Positions 1 to 11,861 of a stretch of DNA of 64,000 bases are shown one piece after another (position 1 is the stretch's first letter; each line of letters opens with the position of its first letter). The DNA lies in contig OX352774.1 of the NCBI GenBank assembly GCA_947095535.1, positions 30,148,496-30,212,495 on the forward strand, written 5' to 3'. A program made the position numbers and the translations under genes. The stretch comes from Poecilobothrus nobilitatus (taxonomy: Eukaryota > Arthropoda > Insecta > Diptera > Dolichopodidae). The notes under the pieces are model-generated. The model was not told the origin of the DNA, ran no database searches, and worked only from the letters and a program-made list of their open reading frames with translations.

Positions 1-357
1 GTTTTAAATTGTTCCATTTTAAAATAAAAATCTAATTGAAATCTTTTGTTTAATGTTTAAGTAAAGTAAAAGACCTGAATTCATTTATATATGTACATAT
101 ATATCCTACTTTACATTTATGTAATAACAAAATAAAATTTTAAATTCGTTGTAAATAATAAATATAACTATTTGTGAATGTCAATGTACATAATATATGA
201 CAAATAAATTTAAAATTTATCATCTCCCTTTGTTCTACTTGTCAGTTACAATGAGTTCTGACAAGTTCATGTGTTCTGTGAATTTATTTCTCTTTGTTCT
301 ATTTGTCAGTTACAGTTTTTAGTGTTGGGTAATTGATTCTTTTCTCTGTCGATAATA
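1..357. other. A+T-rich DNA, no gene
   Basis: No open frame or repeat that I can support. It contains two near copies of a short phrase (CTTTGTTCTA.TTGTCAGTTACA, about 230-255 and 293-315), roughly 62 bp apart, which suggests a small local duplication. Confidence 0.6.
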
Positions 358-722
358 GCTTGGATTTTTGCCCCGACCCCTACCCCACTTGGTAGTGTCA
401 GATTCTTAGTAACTAATACCCACATTCCCCATTAACCAATATAAATTAACGAAATCTCTAATTGTACCCCTAACACAGTATATTCGTTAGAAAATAGTGA
501 TAGGAGAGGATAGGGCAGGAATGATGAAAATTTTACATGCAATAGGGTATATATAACACATTCCTGCTTGAGGTATAAGTATAATATATACGATATAAAT
601 TAATTATATGATTGTATTATATACGATATAAAAATAACTTATTTTTTTTATATATGGTCTCATCGGGATTTGAATTTAAGATCTTCGGACTGAGAGGGTG
701 ACGGTTTAACCACTGTTCATTA
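358..722 (-). mobile_element. tRNA-derived SINE, family A, diverged copy
   Basis: Read on the minus strand, this has a tRNA-like head at about 645-720 with a GTGGTTAA A-box-like segment and a degraded B box. A body follows, ending in the block GGTAGTGTCAGATTCTTA (plus-strand view, about 391-408). The same order of parts occurs at 5106-5575 and 11862-12453. The body shares the 'TATATAACAC...CCTGCTTGA' and 'GATAGGAGAGGATAGG' stretches with those copies. Several substitutions and a shortened trinucleotide section show that it is old. The family is named here only for bookkeeping; I do not recognise a published name. Confidence 0.75.
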
Positions 723-2819
723 TATGACTTGCTTCTCTCTGAATTATTTGATTTTAAGATTATTTTTCTTTCTTTTTATTTTCCTGCAAAGAAAATTTTA
801 AATATTTTTTTTTTTTTTAGCAAAAACATCTTTTAATTGGGCAAAAAGCATCATTTCCGATTCTTCAATTATATTTTCTCCAATATAAATTTTTGGTTGC
901 AAAGAATTTTAATAACTACAGCTATTGGTTGTTTGATTTAAACAGATAATTATACGGTGTAGTAGTCATCATTTTGATAATAAAATAAATAAAAAAAAAT
1001 TTTATTCAAATAACTATAGATTAAATATTTTTCGATGATACACTAACATGTTTCAAAAAATTGTAATTTCGAACTCAAAAATATCGATCTAAATATGTTT
1101 TTATGATTCCAAAACTATCATTCCCCTAGCTAATGTATAAAAATTGATGATTCATTGGTTATACTGCAGTTAGGTAGACTTCAGTCGAATCTAAATATTT
1201 CGGATTTTAACTTAAGACAGGTTATATCCAAATAAAAAATCAATAGTATTATGAAGACCAAAGATTAGATTTTGAAAATTTTTTCAGTTATAAATTGCAA
1301 ATCAACGATTAAGCGATATAAGTTATAATTTTAACCAACAACGTTTGTTTTTATTACCAATGTTAATTTTCGTTATAAGTAAGTTAATAATACCTTTTAA
1401 TTAGGTTTAATTGCTTCTATTGCTATTCATAAAACTGAAAGTTACCATTAACTATAAGAATAAAAAATTATATTCTCATTTTTTTACAACTAAATTTGCC
1501 ATTAAATCATTTTCTATTAAAATCATTTTTTTTTTATTGTACATAGATTTCTCTTAAGGTTCTCTTTGCCATGTGTTAACCTTTGCCTTTAAATTGACTG
1601 CTGAATTTTTATAGAAGTCTGTGTTAAATATAACGAAAAAATGTAATAACGAAATTATTTCTTTAGTATACATTCTTTAAAATCGTATTTTCTTGAAAAA
1701 AAAATTTAATTTTCATTTACAATAAAAAAAAAAAAAGGCATGGCGATAACAATAGTACTACAGTAAAATTGATTTTTCATTTGGATAAGTTCAATTTTAA
1801 GCAAAATAGATTTAATCTATTTCTCAATGTTTTCTTTTAATATTACCATTCTCATATTAAGTAACATTAACTTTCTATAGTTTTAATCTCGGTAATTTTA
1901 ATTAGAAATGCTTATGTACATTTGTATTGGATTTGGTTCTAAAGATAAATTTTATTAATGTGCAATGACCGTATTGCAAAATCGTATTAAATTTTCAAAA
2001 CATATTACATATTGTATATATACTTAATACTTTTATCTTTTTTAATGTATGCATTAGACCTAAAAACTAGGTTAATCAGTTTTGTCTGAAAACAAGTTCT
2101 TTTTTTTTTGTTTTTGTTGAATTTCTTAGATTTTGTTGTGAAATATTTAATTTATAAAGGGAATTAAGCAAAATTTATTATCAATCATAGTAAAAAAAAT
2201 AAAATAAATTAGCATTTCTAAAAACAAAAAATTTTTGATTTCACTCTAATCGGTATATGCTACTTAACTTAAATTAACATAACTAAATATTAAAAAAATA
2301 CTAACAAACAACAACAAAAAGTATTAATAAAATATAATTTCAGTTTTTTCCAGTAGACTCATATAAAAACTCTTTGAAATTCTTAAAAAAAAAAATGTTA
2401 TAGTTTGTTGGTTTTTTTTTTTCTTATCAAAGTTCCAAGAAAATCACCTTTATCATCAATTTGTGAAACCACCAACCGATTAAAAACCATATTTCACAAT
2501 CTTATATAATACATTTATACATACATTCATATTCATATATTTTATATTTCCTATTAAAACATTTAAATGTTATATTTAATACGAATGACTATAGGATACT
2601 TTATTTTGAACTTATTTTGTTAAACTACATAAAATTACATTTAAAATAGTTTTTTTTTTTTTAAATAAAAAAAATTGTTAGCATAGAGCCAGACGTGCAC
2701 GGTCAAATAAATGTTCATACATATTTTATGTCAACAAAATGTCAAAAAAATTAATTGAAATATTAAAATACATATGTTAAATATATTGTCAAGCAAGTTT
2801 ACGCAAACAGAAGAATAAT
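723..2819. other. A+T-rich DNA, no gene
   Basis: Homopolymer-rich sequence with short poly-T and poly-A tracts (for example around 810, 1530, 1725, 2100, 2650). I see no coding pattern, RNA gene or recognisable repeat. Confidence 0.6.
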
Positions 2820-3355
2820 CTCGATTCATAGTAAAATTACGATTTTTACTCTTCAGGTGGTACAAAATTCAGACAAATTCAATTTATTCGGAGAATCAAA
2901 ATTCAGAAATTTCGAAATTCGAAAAAAAAAAATATTCAGAGTATCAGAATAGAAACATATAAGACATTTTAAGCATTTTATTAAAGGGTCCATGACACTT
3001 TACTGAAAAAAAAAAATGCCAAACGAAAAAATCTCGAATTTAAATTTTGAGCAAAAAACCACGAATGTTAAAAAATCCTGAAAACTTAAAAATATAGAAT
3101 TTTAATGGATTCATAAAAAAATTACGATTTTATTATTCAGATAATTTAAAATTTGGAAATTTTTAAATATTATGAAAAAAAAAAAAAAAAAATCAGGGTA
3201 TCAGAAATCCTACTTTCCTTGGCAATTTACTGAAATTTCTTAGCAATTTACTGAATTCTATGGCAATTTACTGAAAAAAAAAATCCTGAATTGTATGAAT
3301 TTTAAAAATTCTGAATTTTGATTTATCTGAATTTAGATTTTCTGAATACCATAAT
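2820..3355. repeat. Composite tandem and inverted A+T-rich repeat
   Basis: Two direct copies begin at about 2824 and 3109. Both carry GATTCATA...AAATTACGATTTT, then ATTCAG, an A-run and a TATCAGAA block, about 285 bp apart. In addition, the segment at about 2860-2915 (AATCAAAATTCAGAAATT) is repeated in inverted orientation at about 3297-3350 (AATTCTGAATTTTGATT). The whole may be a decayed fold-back element. No coding capacity is visible. Confidence 0.5.
3221..3275. repeat. Three short tandem copies of GGCAATTTACTGAA
   Basis: GGCAATTTACTGAA occurs at 3221, AGCAATTTACTGAA at 3242 and GGCAATTTACTGAA at 3262, a period of 20-21 bp. A related CACTTTACTGAA lies at about 2995. It sits inside the larger composite repeat. 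Confidence 0.8.
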
Positions 3356-3471
3356 AAACTCTTTCATATGATTGATATCATAATAACTTTTTTCGTTTGC
3401 TCTGTTTATGTTTACCTTAATAAAAATTCAGTAATTTCAACATTAATGTTCAGTTCATTTATGATATAGAA

Positions 3472-3523
3472 AATATATATGTATTGATGCATTTTAAATG
3501 CAATATATGTATTGATGCATTAT
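3472..3523. repeat. Short direct repeat ATATATGTATTGATGCATT
   Basis: The 19-bp phrase ATATATGTATTGATGCATT occurs twice about 28 bp apart, separated by TTAAATGCA. No function is apparent. Confidence 0.75.
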
Positions 3524-5105
3524 TTAAAAAATTTATTAATAAAAAATAAAAGTAACCATGTATTCATAAAATTACGTCTTTTCAATATCCTTCATATCAC
3601 GCATGAAATTTATAAGGTATTATAAACAAAATTCAAAATTATGTACACAAATATTTTGTAATTAATATTGTACTGCCAGAAAAAAAAAAAAGAAAAAATT
3701 AATAACGTAAGACATAAATAGAAAAGAAACAAAGATATCTTTTCATTCCTCATGAATTTCTAAGAATTTTTTTTTTTTTGTGATATTTGAAGATAATTTT
3801 CTTATACCTACTCAAATAATACGCACGTGTGTTTGAAAAAAAAAAAATGTGTTTGATTAATAACCAATTAAAGTAAAAGAATTTTCATAAATTTACATAA
3901 AAAAAATTTTTTTCTTTTAGTTTTTATTTTTTATTGTATGTTATGTTTTTGAATACTTTTGAATATATAATATTTCATTTAAACAGTGATTCTCAACTTA
4001 ATATATTATAAAAAAACAAACAAGTAATTAGAGTTGAATGTGTTAACTTTATGGTACACGCAGCACGAACATAATATGTACATATATATATGCTGTTTTC
4101 ACAAATATTGAATAATATTTTACAAAATTTTAATTTTAGTTACCTGACTCAATTAAGTACCTAACGCGATATATTTATGTAAATTTCGTAGTTGTATAAC
4201 ATTTCTATACAAAACCGTTACACCGAACTAGCCAAATTTTACCGAAGCTGTTGGCATTTTAAACTTTATCATATTTGTCAAAAAATTTGAGATATTTAGA
4301 TTATAAGTGTCACGATATGAAAATATAAATGTTTCAGTTGTATGACAGCTATGTGAATCGAAATTTGGCAGTTGTTCTTAGGATAAAATATAAGTTTTTT
4401 TTTAGGAAAATTTTACAGCCACAACAGCCATGACAACTTAGACACTGAGTTAAGGTAATATAAAAAAGAAAAAGAATTTGTATAGCAGATAATAAAACCC
4501 GCCTGTTGAACTTATTCAATTTTATTAGCATTTTTATTGGCATAATGGCATTTTTATAAAAAAAAAAAATGGTTAAAAGTTCAGAATCTTACAATCATTA
4601 TTCTTTTGAGTTATTGTGCGGATCGCGGAACATATATAAATGGCATTCGTCTGCTTTACTCATTCGATTTAGAGCATCACAAATGTAATAAAATTAATGC
4701 AGATAAGTAACTGAAAATGTTAAATTTATTTTTATTTTTTTTTGTTTTCTCTTGTCTAGAACTAAAAGTAAGAAACTTTACAATATGTTTATCAATTATA
4801 CTTTCTTAAAAATGATTTAAAAAATTTATTGTAGCACTGTTTTCTTTTTCCTTTATACCAACATTTATTTGGAGAAATTTCCAAATAACGGTCACAAGCT
4901 TTTGACTACAAGCTTTTCACATAAATATACTTTATTACGTCACTATTCCGAATATATAAAATGTCATTATTGGTGTAAATGCCATATTTAAGTCATAAAG
5001 TACCGTTATGTCATCATGTCACAAAGTAACGTTATGTGAAGACGTCATGTTAAAAGCTCGAGTCCGTTATTTGCAAGTAAGTATAACCTATTTATTTTAG
5101 ATAGG
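3524..5105. other. A+T-rich DNA, no gene
   Basis: No supported gene. The segment 4960-5050 has three loosely repeated phrases around GTCATAAAGTA/GTCACAAAGTAACGTTATG, which may be a small degenerate repeat. The 64-codon open stretch at 4349-4543 on the minus strand has no recognisable domain. Confidence 0.55.
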
Positions 5106-5575
5106 TTTTTTTGTTTTTTCCTAAGGAGGTGGGAATCTTCCAAAGACACCAAGAATTACCCTTTGGTAGTGTCAGATTCTTACTGACTAAACCCACCTCC
5201 CCCTTTAGCCAATATAGTGGGATGAAACCCTTACCAGCGAAAGCAGTATATTGGCTAGGGAGTAGGGATAGGAAAGGATAGGAAAATGGATACAGAAACA
5301 TTGAATTGGGAGTGGGACTGTAAGGAAACAATGAATCCGCCTATTATTAATATTTTGCTAACAGTGACTAAAGCCGTCACAACAGTTACAACATGTAGTA
5401 GTATATATATTACTACATGAGGTAATTATTGAAGGCAACCACCACTGTCACTGTAGCGGCTGTTATTATTGGTATTAATATTCTTATTAATATTATTATT
5501 ATTTTACTACAGAGTCAGCGCCATCAGTGGATTACAACGTGCAGCAGTATATAACACCTTACTTGCACCTTAGGT
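5106..5575 (-). mobile_element. tRNA-derived SINE, family A, body without a clear head
   Basis: This matches the body of the complete copy at 11862-12453 in reverse orientation. On the plus strand it shows the poly-T end, CTAAGGAGGTGGGAATCTTC, GTGTCAGATTCTTACTGA, CCAATATA, GGATAGGAAAGGATAGG and then ACAACATGTAGTAGTATAT. The last block occurs again at about 5545 as ACAACGTGCAGCAGTATAT, followed by AACACCTTACTTG as in the complete copy. The distal end therefore looks duplicated or is a second nested body. No tRNA-like head is visible after 5575. A 79-codon minus-strand open stretch here is a by-product of the repeat. Confidence 0.75.
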
Positions 5576-6657
5576 TATTGATATTTTAATTTTAGAACCA
5601 CTGTATACAAAAGCATATACATTTAAAGATAACAGTGAGAAAAAAAAAGAAATGAATAATTATTTACTTAAGTATATTATAACAAAGAAAAAAAAAACCC
5701 TTTTTAAAGTTAAGTTGATATGTAGATGATAACATTTATTACAATTTTTTTTTATTTTTTTTTATTAATTTTTAATTTTTTTTTTCAAAATCAATTAACC
5801 AAATATTTACCATATCATAGTTTTTTTGGTGTTATGACACATGTATTATTTCATAATATATGATAAAATTCACTCTACTTAATTTACCAATGAAATAATA
5901 ATATCTTAAGAATTAAGATTATAGAAATTCATTAATAAAATTATAATTTATTTCTTGTCTCGACTTGGGACTACTTACGCTCTGTTTCTTTTTTCAGTTT
6001 TTCTCATTAATTTTTTTTAAAAATATATTTTTATTATTTTTTTCTTTTTATGAATAATTTGATTTACATAAAAGTTCTTAATAAAAAATAAATAAAAAAA
6101 ATCTATAGATTTTTATTTTAAATTTTTATTAAATTATTAAAAAACTGTAAAAAAATTTAAATAAATAAAATCATATTTTTTAAATTTAATATGTACTTAA
6201 GTGATAATCATTAATGGTGAGTAGAAAAACAGATTTTAAAGGTTCTAAAAATTGGATCATTTTTAAAATTTTTTTTTTATCTAAAAATTAATTTTAAATG
6301 AAAAAGAAAAAAACAAATAAAAAAAAATTTTATTGAAAAAAAATAATAATTATAATATTATGTTCAAAGAATTTTTATAGAAATTTAAACAAAAAAACTT
6401 TAAAAGCATAAATTTCTTTGATGTTTATTAGACTGTATAAAATAATAATAAAGTCAAATCGTGACTGTTCTAATTTCAATCGATTTAATATCAATTTAAA
6501 TCGATTTTTTCAATATAAAAGAGTTATTGCTATTGTAAAAAAAAAAAAAAAAACAAATATTAGAAATAATATTAAATAGTATTTAGAATATAAAGTGTAC
6601 TTTTTAGTATTCGATTAGAATATAAAATGTGGAAGAACTTAAAAGAAAAATTAGAGT
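5576..6657. other. Extremely A+T-rich DNA, no gene
   Basis: Dominated by A and T runs with no coding pattern, RNA gene or recognisable repeat. Confidence 0.65.
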
Positions 6658-6795
6658 TGGATAGGACACACATTGCCAGAAAAGTCAGAAAATCCTTCAA
6701 GAAAACGGCAGACGGCAACATCGTTTCAACAACATCTAGAGACGCACAATCTTGTAAGAGCTGTCGTTACAAAACAGAGTCAATTAATCTTATAG
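6658..6795 (+). pseudogene. Possible C-terminal scrap of a LINE reverse transcriptase
   Basis: The frame starting at 6658 reads W-I-G-H-T-L-P-E-K and stays open to TAG at 6793-6795. WIGHTLRK-like strings typically close the reverse transcriptase ORF of non-LTR retrotransposons, followed by Lys/Arg-rich sequence, and here SRKRQ follows. An in-frame TAG lies two codons before the Trp, so this is not an intact ORF. The rest of such an element is not visible. The match is a single short motif, so chance is a real alternative. Confidence 0.3.
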
Positions 6796-7407
6796 GTTGT
6801 TAAAAAGAGTACAACGGGTCATAATATGCTAGAATTGACAAAATACGGTAACTTAGAATTATTAAATTTTAAAAATAATTCATTTACTTCATTTTCATCC
6901 TCAGCAGAAAAGGGGTGGATCGAAGTCTTCTATTTTAACAACACAATATTATAATACAAACAGATATTGAATAACATTAGTGGTTACCAAAATTAACGTA
7001 ACGAAACGATTACTATTTAACGTACTATTACTATAAAAATTTTCTGTCATTTGTTTTAAAATTACAACCGGAAATACAAAATTTATATATCCCGAGGCAT
7101 TTTACAGATTGGAAAGACTCTATGAAAATAACGTTTATAAAATTTTATGAAGAAACGAAATTGCCACAAATCTAAATAGCATTCGATCTTCCCTGAACAG
7201 TAACACTTTCGCCCGAGGAACATCGACTTATATTCGAAATCAATGTAAATCGCATGTAAATAATGAAGGGGAAATATAGTTAAGTATTTAATTATGAATT
7301 GTAACATATTAACTGTATTATATATATTAAATAAAAAATTAAAGTTTTTTTTTAATTCAAAACAATATTTTATCCATTATATTAAACTTAAACCGTTGAA
7401 ATTTTAT
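6796..7407. other. A+T-rich DNA with weakly coding-like stretches
   Basis: The plus frame from about 7081 to 7280 is open apart from one TGA (7147-7149 area) and has unusual amino-acid variety for this window. The minus frame 7083-7307 is also open. I recognise no domain in either, so I leave them unassigned. Confidence 0.4.
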
Positions 7408-8100
7408 TTAATACACATATTGTAATCGTTTTTCCATTATCATTTCAAACATTTTTTGTTTTAAAAAGTCCTTTTCTTTTATTGGCAAAGGATCCATCAT
7501 GCCCAAAATTGTTTTCATATACAACTCATCATGATCGTCTGAAGTTGTATTCGATGAAGCAGAATTCATTATATTCGAGAAAGAACTGCAGGCTTTTTTA
7601 AATTCTTGCATCATTTCTACTTCTTCAGGCGAACTTTTATTTTTACTACTAATAGATGTAATGGCATTCTATCATAAAATCAATTCAATCAAAATTAATC
7701 AATCTAAAATACAGTATAAGTGACATATATAAAAATTCTAAAATTATAGACGTTCTAGAAATTGTTTATCAAATATTGATGTATGTGAAAATATTTCGAT
7801 CTATCAACGCATATTAAATAATATATATATAATCATAATCAGAACATCATTCGAATCAATTTTCTCATTAGGTTCATCAGACAATATTGTTCTTTTGGAC
7901 TATTTGCGTTTTTATTAGATATGCTAGACGAAAAACTACAAACTCCCCTTTGAAATAAAATGAAATTCTTCATCTTCCATCTTATTATCTAATTGAAATG
8001 TCAACTAAAGTTCTATAATCAAATGCTTCAGCAACTAGATCCAAGTTAACCACTTCAATTTACAACGTTTCGCAACTTCCGTACGTTTTTGAATTATAGA
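7408..8100 (-). pseudogene. Remnant of a MADF-BESS transcription-factor-like gene
   Basis: The minus frame 7668-7408 is open. Its C-terminal half reads D-E-L-Y-M-K-T-I-L-G-M-M-D-P-L-P, then Lys-rich helices ending in K-M-F-E-M-I-M-E-K. The spacing of hydrophobic, Pro and Lys residues resembles a BESS motif, the C-terminal protein-interaction motif of insect MADF-BESS DNA-binding proteins. The frame opens immediately after an AG (7669-7670 on the complementary strand) that could be a splice acceptor, and an AATAAA lies just downstream (about 7398-7403). Farther upstream on the same strand, about 8085-8035, a short frame reads R-T-E-V-A-K-R-C-K-L-K-W. That is like the C-terminal 'K-W' part of a MADF domain, and it ends in a stop. 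No complete MADF domain is recoverable between them, so I call it a decayed gene. A small live gene with introns is less likely. Confidence 0.42.
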
Positions 8101-9830
8101 ACAGTATGTTGATTTTTAAGTTAACTTCCAACAGAACCGAAAACAATTAATTAAATTTATTAATAATATAACAAGTTTTTATAAAATTTTTTTTTTTTTT
8201 TATATTCTATAACATTTTTTTATCTGTTAATTTTATTCATTTTAGTTAATTTACTTGTAAGTAAACATGCAAAAAAAAGAAATACGTCGATTTTACAGAA
8301 TTACTTATTAAAAAAAAAAATTACTTTATTCGTATTAATTTATCACTTTACACTCACAGAAAATACAAATGATATCTAAACCGTGTTCTATTTATAGGAG
8401 AAGAAAAAGAAATCACAAAAAATAATAATTAACATTGTAGATACTTAGATAAATAGTATGTACATTTTATTTTTGGATCCAGTTAATGTAAAAATGATGT
8501 AAGTACATTTTCTTAAAAATAAGATTTTTTTTTTTGTGTATTACATACACGTCGACCACGCAGACAGCGAGCAACCGATTTGTCACAATAAATTTATATC
8601 ATATTGACTCTTTCTTAAATAACTGGCCATTTAAAAAGAGTGACAAATGACAATTTTTTTGAGATCAGTGAATGATTTTGTACATTTAAAATTAAATTGA
8701 ATTTTGAGGGGCAAAAGTGCGATAATGCTACATTTGGATTTCTATATTAAAATGAACATTTTTATCATTTAATAGGGGTAAACTCTATATTTTCGTTTAT
8801 TTTTATAAAATATATTGTATATCTAAAATTAGAATTACATATTTTAAAAATTTTCGTATAACTGGTCTAATTTATAAAATAAAGATTGTCTGTATATATA
8901 CACTTGATGATTCAACCACTGAACAAAACATTCTGTGTCTGTGTGACCACCGCCTTACTAGTTAAAAATTTTTTATTCTTTTTCTTATGTTGTAAAAATT
9001 GAATTTTCTATTCAAACTATTAATAAATGTTGTAAAAATGAAAATGGTTTGTATAATCTATTTCTTATCTTTTAATGCCGTTACATATGTATATCCCTAA
9101 CGTCTAGTTGATATTCTGAGTTGAGTTTGGCATGTGTTACAGCATCAAATTCAATATTGAATATTGACATTTAATATTGCATTTCAATTAAATTCTAAAT
9201 AAACATTTTTAAAAAAATCTTTTAATGACAGTTACACGTTTTTTTAATTACAAGCCAGCATTGCAATTTATTATTATTTTATCGTTATTTTTTAATGGTA
9301 ATATGATACTTTTATATTTTATGGATTTTTAAACATTCTTTTGAACTTGTATATATCTACCAATATAAAAAATATATACATATATATATATATATATATT
9401 AATTAATAAGTAAGTATAAACTGAATTAAATATTCCATTTTTATCTAAACATTTATATCAATATTTATAGGGTGCCTTACAATGTAAGATCATTATTATT
9501 CAATATTATCATGTACAAAATATAATTTTAGAAGGGTTTGGAATTTTAAAAATAGATCTTTTAATTATTTTTACATTAAGATTGATTAGGTAGCAGTTAT
9601 AAAGTAAATTAATGTGGAAAATAGTAATAAAACATATTACAGTCAATATATGTAACATATATGTATTAAAATTTTATTTGATTCTTTTTAGAAATTAAAT
9701 TTTATTTTTAGATAAATTACTTTAGAAAACAATTAAATTATTAACTTCTTGAATATTTTTTTTTAAAATCAAAATATAATTAAATTATTTTTTTTATTTT
9801 GTACTTAATTATCACCATTCTCTATTTTTT
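8101..9830. other. A+T-rich DNA, no gene
   Basis: Mostly featureless. It contains a small G+C-rich patch and imperfect palindrome, listed separately, and a TA run at about 9370-9400. Confidence 0.6.
8548..8650. other. G+C-rich patch followed by an imperfect palindrome
   Basis: Positions 8548-8582 (CACGTCGACCACGCAGACAG and following) are strikingly rich in C and G against the background. They are followed at about 8605-8642 by an imperfect palindrome centred on GGCC, with arms ACTCTTTCTTAAAT...ATTTAAAAAGAGT. It could be a regulatory element or an old repeat end; the sequence does not decide. Confidence 0.35.
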
Positions 9831-9960
9831 ATACCCTACACATTAAGTATAGGGTATATTAACTTTGGTATGGTGTTTGTAACCACCAAAAGGAAGCGAG
9901 TTAGGTATAGACATGTATATATATTCTGAATCAGGATCACCGCCGGAGTCGATTTAGCGA

Positions 9961-10000
9961 TGTCCGTCCGTCCGTCCGTCCGTCCGTCCGTCCGTCCGTA
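9961..10000. repeat. CCGT tetranucleotide microsatellite
   Basis: About nine consecutive GTCC units, inside the fly-type element just after the GAGTCGAT block. Such a run in this position is a hallmark of this repeat type. Confidence 0.95.
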
Positions 10001-10110
10001 CGATAACTCAAAAAATAATGATGCTATCTTGATGAAATTTATACTGTAGGTTAACAATGACTAAGGTAAGGCGGGGATTGTAAAAGGGCGAAATCGGACC
10101 ATGCGTTCGA

Positions 10111-10640
10111 GTACCTCCCATACAACTCCGAAAACCTAATACGCATATTTTCGAAATTAATAAAGATAGAAACTTCAAATTTGATACGAGTGTGCTGTTT
10201 CCTAAATCCCTGATTTGCCTAAAATTTGAGATGAATTGGAGTGGTCGTTCGGGTACCTACCATACAACTCCCAAAACCGAACAAGCATATCTTCGAAATT
10301 AATAAAGACAGAAACTTCAAATTTGGTACAAGGGTGTTGTTTCCTGAATCCCTGATTTGTCCAAAATTTAAGATGAATTAGAATGATTGTTCGGGTATCT
10401 GCCACACAACCCCTAAGACCAAACAAGCATATCTTCGAAATTAATAAATATATAAACTTGAAATTTGATATAAGAATGTTCTACCCTGTTGATGTCTCTA
10501 AAATTTGAGATGAATTGGGGTGGTTGTCCGCGTGCCTTCACACACTTCCCAAGACCTAACAATCATATTTTCGAATTTAATAAAGATAGAAACCTGAAAT
10601 TTTGTACAAAGGTTGTAACAGCATTTATTTTTTTTAGCTT
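10111..10640. repeat. Four tandem copies of a 142-bp unit
   Basis: Unit starts (GTACCT.CCATACAAC and variants) lie at 10111, 10253, 10395 and 10532, giving periods of 142, 142 and 137 bp. Each unit contains a CGAAATTAATAAAGA-like stretch, a GAAACTTCAAATTT-like stretch and AAATTTGAGATGAATT. The units form the inner part of the 9831-10750 element and have diverged from one another, which indicates old amplification. Confidence 0.85.
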
Positions 10641-10750
10641 GTATTAAATACCTAACTAAAATAATTTATGGATTTTTAATTTAATTTGAATTTTTTAGGT
10701 GTAGGGTATAAATAAGTCGGTTGCATCGACTTACTGTTACTTTTACTTGT

Positions 10751-11861
10751 TTTTTTTTAATTATAGTTAAAGTTTTATTTTTAAATAATATTTTAAGTTA
10801 TTTTGATTGAAGTGTAAAATCCTATATAACTTCTTAGATTTCGTTCCTAAATTTAGAACTAAATACTTCTTTTAATTTTTAGATTGATTTCGGTTGATTT
10901 ATGAACCTAAATAATGAACAATTAGAAAAAGGTTCTACAATTATAGGACAGTTACATATTTTGCTCATAGTTTTAACTTATAGATAAGACTTATGGCCAC
11001 ATACAATGCATCATGGAATAAAAGACTTATACAAAACATATTTTTCTGATTAACAACTAAACATTTGACAGTCATCATATGATTCAAATATTTCTTGTGT
11101 ACAAAAAAATGCAAAATAAAATTAACACACCAATGCACCACTTTATTCCACTATCAATAATGGACAGTGATGGACGGGAGACGTAGAAGAAGAAATTTCG
11201 GATATATCTACTCAAGCAAATAATATACAGAATTTGACTAATTAAAGTTCTTTATCTTAATTTTAAAAGTAAAAAATGATTTTAATGATATTAAAAAAAA
11301 CGTATATGTTTAAATGACAATTTTTATAACTTATGTTCCTAACAAATGTTCCCAAAATGTTAACTTTTTTTACAAGTTAGCAAAAAAAAACAGTTATAAT
11401 AAAAAAAACTAACCTAACTATGTATATCGCAAGAATAACATTTATTCCAAATTTCATTTAAATCGTATAACAATTTACTATGAGTACTAGAACATATCAA
11501 ATAATATTTGTATTCGCATATTTTAAGGCAAACCCACTGAAGCTAAGAACATTTTCGTGATAATTCATAATTTTCCATTTCATAATCATTCTTAGTTCGT
11601 ACGTTCAAATTGTGGAACACATTACGAACACGACAGGTGTTCCCCGGGTCTTATAATTTACAAATGTTCAAGGAATCAGTTAACTAGCATCTACTAAAAT
11701 TACCATTTAATTCCACTTTTTACAATTTAAATTCAGAATGCTTCTTCCTTATTCTCCGTCCTTCCCTTAACGTTTTCCTGAGTCATTGTACTGTCCTGCT
11801 GTTTAGGATAATTAGTTCCATTATACTGGCTACGAGAAAAGTGATTTTAGTGGGTAACTGA
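10751..11861. other. A+T-rich DNA, no supported gene
   Basis: The minus frame between about 11690 and 11410 is open except for one stop and includes D-P-G-N-T-C-R-V-R-N-V-F, but I recognise no domain. Nothing else is supported. Confidence 0.45.

Larger units (their letters stand above)
9831..10750. mobile_element. Fly-type non-coding element with ACCCTACA ends and internal tandem repeats
   Basis: The left end is a hairpin, ATACCCTAC...TATAGGGTAT (9831-9857). The right end carries GTGTAGGGTAT (about 10700-10710), then a small stem AAGTCG/CGACTT, then TTACTTTTACTTGTTTTT. Near the left end are the phrase TATATATTCTGAATCAGGAT, the block GAGTCGATTTAGCGATGTCC and a CCGT tetranucleotide run. This combination is widespread in brachyceran fly genomes. 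Diverged relatives sit at 33428-34034 and 63430-63885. There is no transposase, so it is a non-autonomous copy. The open stretches inside it on the minus strand (RTDG repeats, RYPNDHSNS repeats) come from the repeats and are not genes. Confidence 0.75.

Noticed and set aside
5092..5331. 79-codon minus-strand frame rich in Pro and Leu
   Set aside because: It lies entirely in the SINE A body, which recurs at 358 and 11862 with frame-breaking changes.
9836..10426. Minus-strand frames with RTDG and RYPNDHSNS repeats
   Set aside because: They arise from the CCGT run and 142-bp tandem units of a non-coding element.
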